Assembly (NCBI GenBank): GCA_030693415.1 | Contig: JAUYAR010000037.1 | Location: 1 to 55,681 of the forward strand | Direction: 5' to 3' | From: Candidatus Cloacimonadaceae bacterium | Lineage (GTDB): Bacteria; Cloacimonadota; Cloacimonadia; Cloacimonadales; Cloacimonadaceae | DNA: 55,681 nucleotides | In this document: one piece after another, positions 43,248-52,390 of the stretch | Position numbering within the stretch: the stretch's first letter is position 1 | How the letters are laid out: every line of letters begins with the position of its first letter | Notes under the pieces: generated by a model | Databases searched by the model: none | The model's input: only the letters and a program-made list of their open reading frames with translations | Told to the model about the DNA's origin: nothing | Translations under genes and position numbers: made by a program

Positions 43248-44525
43248 TCAAAGCGCGTTCCAATAGCTCTTCAACACTTTGATCAGATCCTCGTGATCGC
43301 GGACGCCGCAGGTCTCGCGGACTGAGTGCATCGCCCACATCGGATTGCCGATATCGACGGTCTGGATGCCAAGATCGGCAGCAACGATGGGTCCGACAGT
43401 GCTGCCGCAGGGCAGATCCGAACGGACGGCAAATTTCTGATAATTCACTCCCGCTTTCTCGCAATGTGTGATAAAGCGCGTGCTACTTTCGGCGGTAGAG
43501 GCATAGCGGATATTGGCATTGAGCTTGATCACGGGACCTTTGTTCATCACCGGAGCGTAGGCAGGATCGTATTTTTCCGGATATCCGGGATGAAAGGCGT
43601 GCGCCATATCGGCAGAGATGAGAAAAGATTTGCGCAAAGCTCTGAAATAGCTGTCCCGATCACATTTATGCGCTAACGTGATGCGTTCCATGATCTCCGA
43701 AAGCAGCGATGAAAAAGCTCCCTGAGGTGTCTGACTGCCGATCTCTTCATGATCAAAAAACACCGCCACGGATGTGCTTGAGGGCTTATCTACAGCGATC
43801 AAAGCGGAGAGAATGGCATGCGTCATCGCCAGGTTGTCCAATCGCCCTGAAAGAATCATGCTTGCATCGATTCCCGTCAGACTTGCCTTCGCATAGTCAT
43901 AAAGAAATAGTTCCATATCGACGATTTGTTCCGGACTCGTGGAAATAGCTTCGGCGATTGCCGAGAGGAGTGGATTTTCAGCATCGGTATTTGTGGTCAA
44001 AAAAGCTTGCAGATGGATCTGCTTATTATATTCAAAGCCTTTGTTGATATCACGGTTGAGGTGGATGGCGGCATTGGGGATCACCGCGACGGGCTTTTTC
44101 AGATCCACAAGATGGGTGGTAAAAGTGCCGTTTTCCATGACCACGACCTTGCCGGCGATGCCGAGTTCGCGATCGATCCAAGTGCCGATGATTGGTCCGC
44201 CATAGACCTCCACTCCGATGCGTGAAACGGAGTTTTCCGTCTTTAACGTGTTTGCCTTGATCTTGAGGCTTGGGCTGTCGATGTGCGAAGCCGCAAGCAG
44301 AAATCCGCTTTCGCAAGGTGTTTGACTGCCCACGCAGAAAGCGATCACGGCAGTTTCGCCTCTGCAGATATAGTATTTGCCACCGGGCTTGAGGTTCAGC
44401 GCTTCGCCTTCATCGATACTCATGTATCCTGCCGTTTCCAGACGCGCACGTATTTCCCGCGAAGCCTGAAAGCTGGTGGGCGAAGCGTCCAAAAAGGACA
44501 AAAAGTCGCTAATATAGCTATTCAT
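43248..44525 (-). CDS. apeB: M18 family aspartyl aminopeptidase
   Basis: Cytosolic zinc aminopeptidase, 425 residues from ATG 44525. That start has TTGGAGAAA upstream; the frame extends 7 codons further without such a site. First metal histidine ASHIDSPSLKIK (residue about 78), then VFFDHEEIGSQTPQGAFS with metal aspartate and catalytic glutamate pair, and MHSVRETCGVRD near the C-terminus. Removes N-terminal acidic residues from peptides. Single gene, with a gene-free upstream stretch. Confidence 0.94.
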   Translation of the reverse strand: MNSYISDFLSFLDASPTSFQASREIRARLETAGYMSIDEGEALNLKPGGKYYICRGETAVIAFCVGSQTPCESGFLLAASHIDSPSLKIKANTLKTENSVSRIGVEVYGGPIIGTWIDRELGIAGKVVVMENGTFTTHLVDLKKPVAVIPNAAIHLNRDINKGFEYNKQIHLQAFLTTNTDAENPLLSAIAEAISTSPEQIVDMELFLYDYAKASLTGIDASMILSGRLDNLAMTHAILSALIAVDKPSSTSVAVFFDHEEIGSQTPQGAFSSLLSEIMERITLAHKCDRDSYFRALRKSFLISADMAHAFHPGYPEKYDPAYAPVMNKGPVIKLNANIRYASTAESSTRFITHCEKAGVNYQKFAVRSDLPCGSTVGPIVAADLGIQTVDIGNPMWAMHSVRETCGVRDHEDLIKVLKSYWNAL

Positions 44526-44639
44526 GTATTTCTCCAAACTGATCAATTGAGGACTATCTTTTTAAGCCGCGCGATCCTGTCAAAGAGATTATCTATCAGC
44601 TATGTATATAGCGCTTTATCTACTGCTTAGTTGGCTTCT

Positions 44640-45031
44640 GGGAGGGCTGCTGTGCGAAATGTCTCATCAATCATGCCCTAGTCCACAAGCCCTTTTGTAT
44701 TGTATATTTCATTCTCCCCAAGGTGTGCAATGATGCCGAGAAGTTTAGAATTGCCTAAGAAACCGGTCAAGCTGGATGATGACTCGGGTAGTCAGATTAC
44801 ATGAAACAATGCTGAAAGATCCAGTAATGTTGAGTCCCAAATGTTGGTATAAATTACAACTCATTATTTCTCATATTATTTGAAGACCTGTCAGCAACTC
44901 TTCCCAAGGCTTGGCAGCCAGGTACTTGATGACAGCAGAGTTTCATTCCCAATCAAGATTCCGGAATCACTTCCCGTCGCCTGGATCAGTAGTGGAAGCG
45001 GGTCTATCTTTGGTTAAGCGTGAGCTCTGGC
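44640..45031. other. Gene-free stretch of about 390 bases
   Basis: Lies between the M18 start and the stop of the divergent deacetylase gene. No protein gene, RNA or strong hairpin could be supported. A short minus-strand stretch around 44880-44930 could encode KYLAAKPWEELLTGLQ and may be a decayed coding fragment, but it is bounded by stops on both sides. Confidence 0.5.
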
Positions 45032-45997
45032 TTAGCGATTTCCGGCGATGGAGGGGGGCTGAAAGGCTTCCGCCAAAGAGATGATGCGCACTCCCTTTGC
45101 GGTGATCTGGTCGATGAACTTCTTGAGGGCGTTGAGTTTGGAGAAGTTGTGGCAATGGGTGAGGATGATTACCGGTTCTTTTCTGCCTTTGAAGGAGCCG
45201 AGTTGTGAGATCCGGGCGGCGATGGTGGTGTCGCTATTATCCGGAACGTCCAGAAAGAGGTCGCGTTTTATGCCTCGGTAGCCGAGGGTGCGGGCAAGTT
45301 TATAAGCGATGGTATTTGAGGTGGTGGCGCTGTCGATGAAATATAAGTTCTTGGAATTGAGGTGGTTGAGCACGACGGACATGAGATACTTGTTGTCTGT
45401 GGCGCTGCTGCCCATGTGGTTATTGGCAGCGATCGCCATGGGAAGTTGGAGGTGAAAATCATCGAGCATTTTGGTGATTGATTCCTGGCTGTCCGTGGTT
45501 TTGAGGTATCTTTCCCCAGGTTTGATCTTGGCGGCTTTGGCTTCCATCGGGATGTGGATGATGACTTCGTGCCCATATTGGATAGCGATCTCGGCGCTCT
45601 TTTTGGTCATACGGAGGTCCGGCAACACTGCAAAAACGACTTGGGGAGGAAGCTCTGCAAAGCCTTTGAGCAAATCACCACCGGCATAGCCAAAGTCATC
45701 GACGATGATCACCACTGGAGGGATGTCCTTGGAATCCGTCCAAGTGTATTTATAGGAAGCGAGATTGACGCTGTCATATTTTGTGCTGATATACTTTTCG
45801 ATGCCGTTTGCCTCGACGTGATCCGATTCCTCGGAATAAACCGGGATGGAATCGTTTACCACCGATGCAGCGGATGATTCTCCGGTTTCCATGTCTTGTT
45901 TTTGGACTGATTCTTTCCGGCAGCCAAAGCTGACCATCAATGCCGCGATCAATACCGCAGCCCCGATCACACTGATCTTCAATCTATTCGTTTCCAT
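45032..45997 (-). CDS. Divergent polysaccharide deacetylase family lipoprotein
   Basis: 321 residues. The signal sequence ends in a lipobox (MVSFGC), so it is a probable lipoprotein. After a low-complexity acidic linker, the divergent polysaccharide deacetylase domain begins PPVVIIVDDFGYAGG (about residue 93), continues VVFAVLPDLRMT and HEVIIHIPMEAK, and includes NHMGSSATD and FIDSATTSN. Related proteins sit with envC-type murein hydrolase activators in other bacteria; none is here. It overlaps the DUF192 gene by 19 bases. Confidence 0.9.
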   Translation of the reverse strand: METNRLKISVIGAAVLIAALMVSFGCRKESVQKQDMETGESSAASVVNDSIPVYSEESDHVEANGIEKYISTKYDSVNLASYKYTWTDSKDIPPVVIIVDDFGYAGGDLLKGFAELPPQVVFAVLPDLRMTKKSAEIAIQYGHEVIIHIPMEAKAAKIKPGERYLKTTDSQESITKMLDDFHLQLPMAIAANNHMGSSATDNKYLMSVVLNHLNSKNLYFIDSATTSNTIAYKLARTLGYRGIKRDLFLDVPDNSDTTIAARISQLGSFKGRKEPVIILTHCHNFSKLNALKKFIDQITAKGVRIISLAEAFQPPSIAGNR

Positions 45998-46473
45998 GCT
46001 ATTCTGTCACCTTTGCGGATGTTATATTTTTTAGTTAAGCCGGCATTTATCTCTAATGTATATTTATTCAAGCCTTCGGCACTGATGTTGTCTTCGCTGA
46101 AGGGAACCGTATTTTCCACAATCTGGAAGATGTTTCCATCGGAATCGATGAAAAGCATGTCCAGAGGGATGTAGGTATCCTGCATCCAAAACCCGTGAGA
46201 TTGGTTTCCGTCAAAGATAAACAGCATGCCTTGGCTCTCTTCCATGCTTTCACGAAATTTGAGCCCGCGCTTCAGTTCCTCTTCGCCAATAACGATTTCG
46301 ATGTCAAAGCCGGCTTTCTCCTCTCCGGAAGGGCTCAGAATCTTCAGCTCTCCATCCTTGCGGAAACGGTAGCCGGTTTTGTCCGGCTCGCTCTCGCTTT
46401 TTGGCGCGCATTTCATCCCGGAAACTACGAGCACAAGGAAGAGCGCTATCATCAGGATAGGCGTTCTCTTCAC
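45979..46473 (-). CDS. DUF192 family lipoprotein
   Basis: 164 residues. Signal sequence with a cysteine at residue 22 (VVSGMKCAPK) suggests an exported, possibly lipidated protein; the box is not ideal. The DUF192 domain spans about residues 50-164 with GLKFRESMEESQGMLFIF, GFWMQDTYIPLDMLFID and the AGLTKKYNIRKGDRI end. Function unknown. It lies 8 bases after the carboxypeptidase gene and overlaps the deacetylase, so the three share a transcript. Confidence 0.92.
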   Translation of the reverse strand: MKRTPILMIALFLVLVVSGMKCAPKSESEPDKTGYRFRKDGELKILSPSGEEKAGFDIEIVIGEEELKRGLKFRESMEESQGMLFIFDGNQSHGFWMQDTYIPLDMLFIDSDGNIFQIVENTVPFSEDNISAEGLNKYTLEINAGLTKKYNIRKGDRIAWKRID

Positions 46474-46481
46474 TTGGCAGC

Positions 46482-49379
46482 CTATTTAAGCAGGATCATT
46501 TTGCGGACTTGGTGTGCACTACCGCTTTGCAGGACATAAAGATAGACGCCGGAGCCGACTTCGCGCATTGCATTGTCCCTGCCATCCCAGACGCGTTGAT
46601 GATGACCGGCGGGGAGCTGTTCGTCCATGAGGTTTCTGACGATCTGCCCGCGAGTGTTGTAGATCAGCAGTTTGACGGCTTGGTTATTTCCGCCGACGCT
46701 AAATCTGATCGTCGTGCTCGGATTGAAGGGATTGGGATGATTCTGCAAGAGTTGGAAAGCAGCGGGAATCGTGGCTGGGTCTTCGTTTGAGCTTGTGACG
46801 GAGACGACTGCGCTGCCCGGATTGCCGTTGATATTGTATGCACAGGTTACTTCGGTAAGCTGGGTCAGCAGATCGAGGTCCACTGTGCCGATGGCGCTAC
46901 CTTTTCTTGCCCAAGCGATGAAGTTGGCAGCGGGATTGATCGCAGTGATGCCGTTTTGATCAGCGTTTTGCCAATCGATGACGCCGATATCAACATTTTC
47001 CGTGGGTAAGATCTGCAAAGAAAAGCCCTTGAGGTTTGCGGCGGGATTGAAGCTCATCGAGATGCCTCCATTGGAAGCTATGACCGGATCGCAGGCACCG
47101 GGTTGAAATGCAGCAGCGCCTTGTGCCGCAAAACGATAGCTTGGATCAACGAGGTAGTTCAGGATCAAAAAGGCGTCCATCGCGGTGATCAATCCATCGT
47201 TATCCACATCCGCGGCATCGTATCTGTGAGCTTCCCAAGGCAAGGCATCGATGGCAGGAATAGGATCAAGCAGCGTGGCATATTCAAGCACTGCCTGGGC
47301 GTCCGCACGGTTGATCACCCAGTTGGCATCGATATCGCCAAAAACGGTTTGCGCGTTGTTGAAACCTAGGATGCGCACGTTGTCGATATAGATCCCGTCC
47401 GCGATAACGCTGTTGTCCGTTTGCAGGCGAAAACGCACATAACAATTGCCGCCGCTAAATGCCGCCAGCGAAACTGAAACGTCGATCCAGTCGTTCTGCG
47501 TTCCCGTGAAACTGGTCAGTTCCGTCCAAGTATTGTTGTTTGCGGACGCCTCCACAAACACGTTATCATAGCCTGTTTCGAGAAAATACTTGGTTTTGAA
47601 GCTGAGGATGGTGTTCTGAACGGATTGCAGATTGATGGGGTTTGTAAGACGCACGGCGCGGTTGATGTTGTTGGCATAATTTCCTGCTGGAGAATCGGTC
47701 AAAACGTTGTTTCCGTTCTGCAACACAATGCCCCAGGGACTGGTGGCAGTCCAATTTGCGATGCCGTTTTCAAAGTCATCGACAAACTGAGGGCTTGGAA
47801 GCACCATGACGCAGGGACCTGTGTCTCCACGCACTGAAACCGTCTTTTGGAAATATGTCCAATTGGCGTCCGAGACCGACACCTGATAATCGCCTTCGTA
47901 AATGCCGGGAATTGTGAAAGTTCCGTTCGCGGCGGTGGTTACGCTGATCGGAGGAATTGTATTGAGCCGCACATTCAGAGCGCCGATGCCGTTTCCGGTT
48001 TGGTTGCGGATAATACCTTGCAATGAAGTAATTTGTGCAGGTTCGAGGACAAAGTTTTGCACGATTGCATTAAAAGCTGATACAGTAACACCCACGCTCT
48101 GTGGCAGATAACCGGTCGCTGCCGCGGTGACGGTATAAGTTCCCGGCAGCAACAGACGATGATAATCTCCCAAAGCAGGATCGGTATTGATCCGTTTCGC
48201 GTTTCCAGAAACTGAAATATTTGCCGCCAGAGGAGCTCCACCGGAGTTTGTCACCAATCCCCGGACGCCGCGAGAAGCAAACTCCAAATAGGAGAGCATG
48301 GATTCCTGGTTTTGTGCCCAGAAAGTGGGTAAGGTCGATGGGACAGGCCAGTATTCATTGCTGACCTCGGCGGTGATGTCGATCGCGTTTGTGTAATAAT
48401 AGAACCAATCCTGCATCGACCCGGTGATGACATACCACGCGGCGCCGTTGGTGATTCCTTGGGGAAATTCGGGGTTGTTATACATTGGAAGGTTGTGTTG
48501 CGAATAGACGAGCGAGGCTTGGATGAGAAGGGCATCGTCCGTTGCCAGAGTATAAGTGTAGTCCCAAGGATAGTTCATGACCAGCGCTCCGCCATGGAAG
48601 TTTGCGGAAAGGACGATGTTTCTATCGGCAAAAAAACCCATGATGGCGGTGTTTTCCGGTGCCCACGCGTTTCCATCCGGGTTCTGAACCCCCGTGGGCA
48701 TGGGGAAATTGCGGTTGAGATCGATCCCTGCGGCATTGTATCTTTGTCCTGCCACATATCCGTCCGGATTCATCATCGGGCAGATCCAGATCTCGGTATT
48801 ATTGACCAGATTTGCGATGCGATTGTTGGTGGCATATCCGCTTGTGATCAGTTGGATCAAACGGATGAGCAGGTCAAAGCCGAGCACTTCGTTTCCGTGC
48901 ATGCTGCTGATGTATCTGACCTCGGGCTCGGCTTCGTTGATCGCCACATTGTCCGAAATCTTCAAAAAATAGAGCGGTCTGTTTTGCACGGAGCTTCCAG
49001 CCTGCACGAGCTGGCAGATTTGAGGATACTGCGCAGCGGTTTGGATCATGAATTGATGGTATTGATCGATAGTATAATACTGGTTCTGCGGAGGCGGATA
49101 AACAGGAAGGCTTGCTCGCATCAAACGGGCGTTTTCTTTGGCGGGGTCGGGTAGCTTGACAGCGTCCAAACCACTGGAAAGCAAGCGGTTAAACTCTATA
49201 TCATCACGCAAATAGACGATGATGGAACCAGTGGAACGGTTCACATGATCGATACTGACACTCATCAAATTGAGGGTCTTGAGATCGTCGTCCAGGTTCC
49301 ATGAATCGATTTTCACCGGAAAAGCGGCGAGCAGAGCCAGCGACAAAGCCAGCAGCGCAGATAGGAAAAAGCGTTTCAT
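46482..49379 (-). CDS. Secreted M14 zinc carboxypeptidase with dockerin-like segment and sorting tail
   Basis: 965 residues from ATG 49379, chosen because it starts the signal peptide (MKRFFLSALLALSLALLAAF) and follows AAGGAT; the frame runs further upstream without one. M14 zinc ligands His161 and Glu164 (HGNE) and His262 (NFHGG), substrate-binding NR at 222-223, and catalytic Glu338 (DITAEVS). Carboxypeptidase-regulatory Ig-like domains follow, then a beta-sandwich. A segment with two dockerin-like calcium loops (GDIDANWVINRADAQAV and ADVDNDGLITAMDAF) precedes the FlgD-like tail that ends VRKMILLK. Probably degrades peptides outside the cell. Confidence 0.94.
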   Translation of the reverse strand: MKRFFLSALLALSLALLAAFPVKIDSWNLDDDLKTLNLMSVSIDHVNRSTGSIIVYLRDDIEFNRLLSSGLDAVKLPDPAKENARLMRASLPVYPPPQNQYYTIDQYHQFMIQTAAQYPQICQLVQAGSSVQNRPLYFLKISDNVAINEAEPEVRYISSMHGNEVLGFDLLIRLIQLITSGYATNNRIANLVNNTEIWICPMMNPDGYVAGQRYNAAGIDLNRNFPMPTGVQNPDGNAWAPENTAIMGFFADRNIVLSANFHGGALVMNYPWDYTYTLATDDALLIQASLVYSQHNLPMYNNPEFPQGITNGAAWYVITGSMQDWFYYYTNAIDITAEVSNEYWPVPSTLPTFWAQNQESMLSYLEFASRGVRGLVTNSGGAPLAANISVSGNAKRINTDPALGDYHRLLLPGTYTVTAAATGYLPQSVGVTVSAFNAIVQNFVLEPAQITSLQGIIRNQTGNGIGALNVRLNTIPPISVTTAANGTFTIPGIYEGDYQVSVSDANWTYFQKTVSVRGDTGPCVMVLPSPQFVDDFENGIANWTATSPWGIVLQNGNNVLTDSPAGNYANNINRAVRLTNPINLQSVQNTILSFKTKYFLETGYDNVFVEASANNNTWTELTSFTGTQNDWIDVSVSLAAFSGGNCYVRFRLQTDNSVIADGIYIDNVRILGFNNAQTVFGDIDANWVINRADAQAVLEYATLLDPIPAIDALPWEAHRYDAADVDNDGLITAMDAFLILNYLVDPSYRFAAQGAAAFQPGACDPVIASNGGISMSFNPAANLKGFSLQILPTENVDIGVIDWQNADQNGITAINPAANFIAWARKGSAIGTVDLDLLTQLTEVTCAYNINGNPGSAVVSVTSSNEDPATIPAAFQLLQNHPNPFNPSTTIRFSVGGNNQAVKLLIYNTRGQIVRNLMDEQLPAGHHQRVWDGRDNAMREVGSGVYLYVLQSGSAHQVRKMILLK

Positions 49380-49744
49380 TTTATATCCTTGTTGCATATT
49401 AATATTTGTATCTGAGGCAACCGCATGCTGTTCGGTTGCCGATATTATTTGTTTGATGCACATTTCATACCGATTGTGGATAAAACAATGCCAGGCGAAC
49501 AGTGGCACATGAATAGCCTTGCTTAATGCTGCTTCATTCCTGATCTGACATGGTTCACACGCATCCATTGCACTGTGCCTGGCGCGGTCAAAGTTATCCG
49601 GCAGTGGTATTTGTCAATCGAAATCGTGGGGATATAGTCTCAAGGTATCGAGCCAAGGCATTGAAACAATTGGGTTAAATAACCTAAATAAACATAAATC
49701 CTTGTGTGGCAATAGGATACTTGTTAGTGCCTCTATCCTCTCTC

Positions 49745-49810
49745 CTTAGCATTACGGAGTCAATACGGACTTAGTCCGTAATGAGTCCGTATTGATTCCG
49801 TATTGCTAAG
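49745..49810. repeat. 27-base inverted repeat built from TACGGA units
   Basis: Arms 49745-49771 and 49784-49810 match at 25 of 27 positions around a 12-base loop; each arm repeats a TACGGA-type unit, and the loop side allows an alternative inner hairpin (TACGGACT-TA-GTCCGTA). Like the 32818 structure it is a palindrome made of short repeats. It lies between divergent genes. Confidence 0.85.
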
Positions 49811-49955
49811 GGGGAAGAAATGATTATACTGTAATCGTGAACGCAGTGGTTGAGGCGGTCTAATAAGCGGCTAACACATGCGCAATGCGTTGCAGATAAA
49901 TGATTTGAACACAAGAAACGATATAAAAAGAACTGAAATAAGGAGAACTGAAACC

Positions 49956-50399
49956 ATGAAAGTCAGATCGAAAGTCAACTTCGGTGAATTCACCGGACGC
50001 ACGGAAGACCTCATCTATTACCGCAGCCGCATCACGGGAAAGATTTATGCGCGGAAGCGGTGGACCTTCAAAGACCACCCTGGTCAGGCGCCTTTCGCCG
50101 CCGCTCAGAAAGCGATCTATGCCCTCAACCCATCCAAGGAATATCGTCAGAATCTTTCCGATTATCTGATCGCCTACAACAAATTGCCGGAAAACGCGGA
50201 ACGCCGCGTGCTGTCTTGGGGGAATCTCTATAACAAACTGATGTTCGCCATGCAAAAAATGATGCCTGTTGAGCTCAAAAACATCACCCGCGAGCAGATC
50301 TTCCAGCTCCGGCTTCCCTGCATCAGCGTCAAAGACGCGGTCGAGAACGACTTACTGCCCGTAGTGAAAGACTTTGAGAAATTGAACAAAGAGCTCTGA
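49956..50399 (+). CDS. Conserved-looking small protein of unknown function
   Basis: 147 residues from ATG 49956 (AAGGAG site 11 bases upstream); the frame continues upstream to 49878 with low-complexity residues. It is basic, has no signal or membrane segment, starts MKVRSKVNFGEFTGRTEDLI and contains RSRITGKIYARKRWTFKDH. I do not recognise the family. A decayed copy of its start lies 70 bases downstream. Confidence 0.6.
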   Translation: MKVRSKVNFGEFTGRTEDLIYYRSRITGKIYARKRWTFKDHPGQAPFAAAQKAIYALNPSKEYRQNLSDYLIAYNKLPENAERRVLSWGNLYNKLMFAMQKMMPVELKNITREQIFQLRLPCISVKDAVENDLLPVVKDFEKLNKEL

Positions 50400-50402
50400 A
50401 GC

Positions 50403-50422
50403 ATCCGGTTTATTTGCCGGAT
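50403..50422 (+). terminator. Possible terminator hairpin after the unknown small gene
   Basis: ATCCGG/CCGGAT stem of six base pairs around TTTATTTG, directly after the stop codon. No T run follows, so termination is uncertain. Confidence 0.35.
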
Positions 50423-50467
50423 CATCTACCAATAATAGCGGATATCTGTGACAGGAGGGATTGGCTA

Positions 50468-50536
50468 CTGAAGGTGATAAGTACATGGTGGAGCGGCAAT
50501 AACTATGGGCAGTTTAGCGGTGTAGTGTACAAATAG
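50468..50536 (+). pseudogene. Decayed short paralogue of the gene at 49956
   Basis: A 22-codon frame, KVISTWWSGNNYGQFSGVVYK after its first codon CTG, resembles MKVRSKVNFGEFTG of the gene at 49956. An excellent AGGAGG site lies 9 bases before that CTG, exactly where an ATG would be expected. The frame ends in a stop after VVYK. It looks like the start of a former tandem gene copy, with start codon lost and body deleted. Confidence 0.45.
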
Positions 50537-50540
50537 TTTA

Positions 50541-50624
50541 GATGATTTGTTTGCAGCTATGTATAAATACTCTGGATAATTTGTCTGGCACTATGTAATT
50601 TTTATCTTGATAATTTGTACCCTG
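50541..50624. repeat. Degenerate 34-base tandem repeat, about 2.5 units
   Basis: GAT(G/A)ATTTGT begins at 50541, 50575 and 50609, exactly 34 bases apart, with CTATGTA in the middle of the first two units. It lies between the pseudogene and the GNAT gene. Confidence 0.6.
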
Positions 50625-50646
50625 TTAAAAAAATCGGCACCGGCAA

Positions 50647-51165
50647 TCACAGCCAATATCTGTATGCCACTACCGGGATGTTTTCCTCGCAGATGATCAT
50701 AATCCTGCGATCGACCAATTCTCCGCCCATCCATTGATAGAAATGCGTGGCGGGGTTTTTCTCCGCGCACCAGGAAACCATCGATTTGTAGCCGAGCGAA
50801 CGCATCTTGGCAGAAAAAGCCTCGAACAAAGCTCTGCCGATTCCATGTCCCTGGCATTCCTCCAACAGATACATGGCGGTCAATTCAGATTCGCAGGCAT
50901 TGCCGATACCTGTTTCGCAATCGCTGTTTTCACGATTCTTGCCTCCGGAGACGAAACCGACAACGCGCTCTTCCACAAGTGCCACAAAGACGGCTTCGGA
51001 AGTTTCGATGGCGTTTTGCCAGTGGAGGACGCCGCGTTCGATGTTCAGGGACGCGATCTTCTTTTGGGGCATGATTCCCGGATAGGTTTCCCTCCAGCTT
51101 TGGATATGCACTTTGGCGATGGCGTTCGCGTCTTCCGGCTTTGCCAGGCGAATGCTGTGGTTCAT
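50647..51165 (-). CDS. GNAT family N-acetyltransferase
   Basis: 172 residues. Typical GNAT layout: IRLAKPEDANAIAKVHIQSW at the start, then VFVALVEERVVGFVSGG and the acetyl-CoA motif LLEECQGHGIGRALFEAF (QGHGIG). The acceptor substrate is unknown. It is the last gene of the minus-strand operon, 16 bases after the ApgM-like gene. Confidence 0.92.
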   Translation of the reverse strand: MNHSIRLAKPEDANAIAKVHIQSWRETYPGIMPQKKIASLNIERGVLHWQNAIETSEAVFVALVEERVVGFVSGGKNRENSDCETGIGNACESELTAMYLLEECQGHGIGRALFEAFSAKMRSLGYKSMVSWCAEKNPATHFYQWMGGELVDRRIMIICEENIPVVAYRYWL

Positions 51166-51181
51166 ACCATACTGCCTTTGC

Positions 51182-52390
51182 TTAGTTCTGCTTCAGCAGT
51201 TCCTTCATGAAGTCATCGCCTTTGAACATGCCATAGTATCCCGCTTTCGCGGCTTCTTCGTCATAGCGGGTTACGGAATCTGGGGTTTTTCCCGGTTTAT
51301 AGATGATGAAGGGGATGGGGACATGGGTGTGGGTTCTGAGCTTGCAGGGCGTGGGATGATCGGGCAAAAAAGCGATGCACACTTCCTCGCCTTGGTCGAT
51401 TGTTGCTTGCATGATCGGTTTGACGACTCTGGAATCAAGAGCTTCGATGCACTTGGTTTTCAGCACAAAATCGCCTTCGTGTCCCGCTTCGTCTGCCGCT
51501 TCGATATGTAGATAGACCAGGTCCACTTCTTTGAGAGCATTCAAAGCCGCTGCCACTTTGCCTTCGTAATTGGTGTTGTAAAGCCCGGTGGCGCCTTCCA
51601 CGTAGATGACTTGGAATCCGGCATAGATTCCGATGCCATGCAAGAGATCGACGGCTGAGATCACTGCTCCGGTCTTGCCATAAAGCTCCATGAAGGTCTT
51701 CATATCAGGTTTCATACCGGCAGACCAAAACCAGACGCAATTTGCCGGGTCTTTGCCTGCTGCGCTGCGTTTGATATTTACCGGATGCTGTGCCAGAAAG
51801 GTTTGGGAACGCCTGATCAGATCGGTGAGCAGCTCTGCCGTCTCGATACCTTCAGGCTTGATGGATTGGGGCAGAACATCCATCCATGCAGTACCCGGAA
51901 CATCATGCGGCGGAGTGAGTTTGATCTCGTTGCTGCCGTTTTTGAGCACTAACAGATGACGATAGCTCACACCGGCATGGAAGCTGATCTTATCATTGGC
52001 AAATTCATCGTTCAGGGCGGCGATCAATTCTCTGCCTTCAGGGGTTGAGATATGTCCCGCGGAGTGGTTTTTGATCTTATCTCCTTCCAGACAAATCAGG
52101 TTGCAGCGCATTGCCAGATCGCCGGGAAGGATATCCACTCCCATCGCCGCGCCTTCCAAAACTCCGCGTCCCTGATAGACGGCACGCACGTCATAGCCAA
52201 GGACGGCGAGATTTGCCACTTCGGAACCGGGGGGCATGTCGTCCGGAACGGTTTTATACATACCGGAACAGCCGATTTGCGCCAAACGATCTATGTTTGG
52301 GGTGTTTGCCGCCATCAAAGGAGTCCGGTTGCCGAGTTCCGGGATCGGTAAATCCGCCATGCCGTCGCCGAGAATGATGATCGTCTTCAT
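51182..52390 (-). CDS. Cofactor-independent phosphoglycerate mutase-like protein (ApgM family), possible homoserine kinase analogue
   Basis: 402 residues, the AP-superfamily ApgM length. Start IIILGDGMADLPIPELGNRTPL with the metal aspartate, then PPGSEVANLAVLGYD with the nucleophilic serine region, and late metal ligands DLVYLHIEAADEAGHEGD and PDHPTPCKLRTHTHVP. ApgM members beside thrC have been proposed as functional replacements for homoserine kinase; here it is directly translationally coupled to thrC (ATGA-type overlap) and no thrB gene is seen. Confidence 0.9.
   Translation of the reverse strand: MKTIIILGDGMADLPIPELGNRTPLMAANTPNIDRLAQIGCSGMYKTVPDDMPPGSEVANLAVLGYDVRAVYQGRGVLEGAAMGVDILPGDLAMRCNLICLEGDKIKNHSAGHISTPEGRELIAALNDEFANDKISFHAGVSYRHLLVLKNGSNEIKLTPPHDVPGTAWMDVLPQSIKPEGIETAELLTDLIRRSQTFLAQHPVNIKRSAAGKDPANCVWFWSAGMKPDMKTFMELYGKTGAVISAVDLLHGIGIYAGFQVIYVEGATGLYNTNYEGKVAAALNALKEVDLVYLHIEAADEAGHEGDFVLKTKCIEALDSRVVKPIMQATIDQGEEVCIAFLPDHPTPCKLRTHTHVPIPFIIYKPGKTPDSVTRYDEEAAKAGYYGMFKGDDFMKELLKQN

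Noticed and set aside
44967-45155. Minus-strand 62-codon frame next to the divergent deacetylase
   Set aside because: It lies in another frame over the end of the deacetylase gene and has no ribosome binding site.
49412-49440. GGCAACCG/CGGTTGCC hairpin upstream of the M14 gene as a regulator
   Set aside because: An 8-base stem with a 9-base loop and no nearby motif; too little to claim a function.
50541-50624. Degenerate CRISPR repeats with 34-base period
   Set aside because: Only a 10-base core is shared and there are no spacer-like differences of regular length between conserved repeats.
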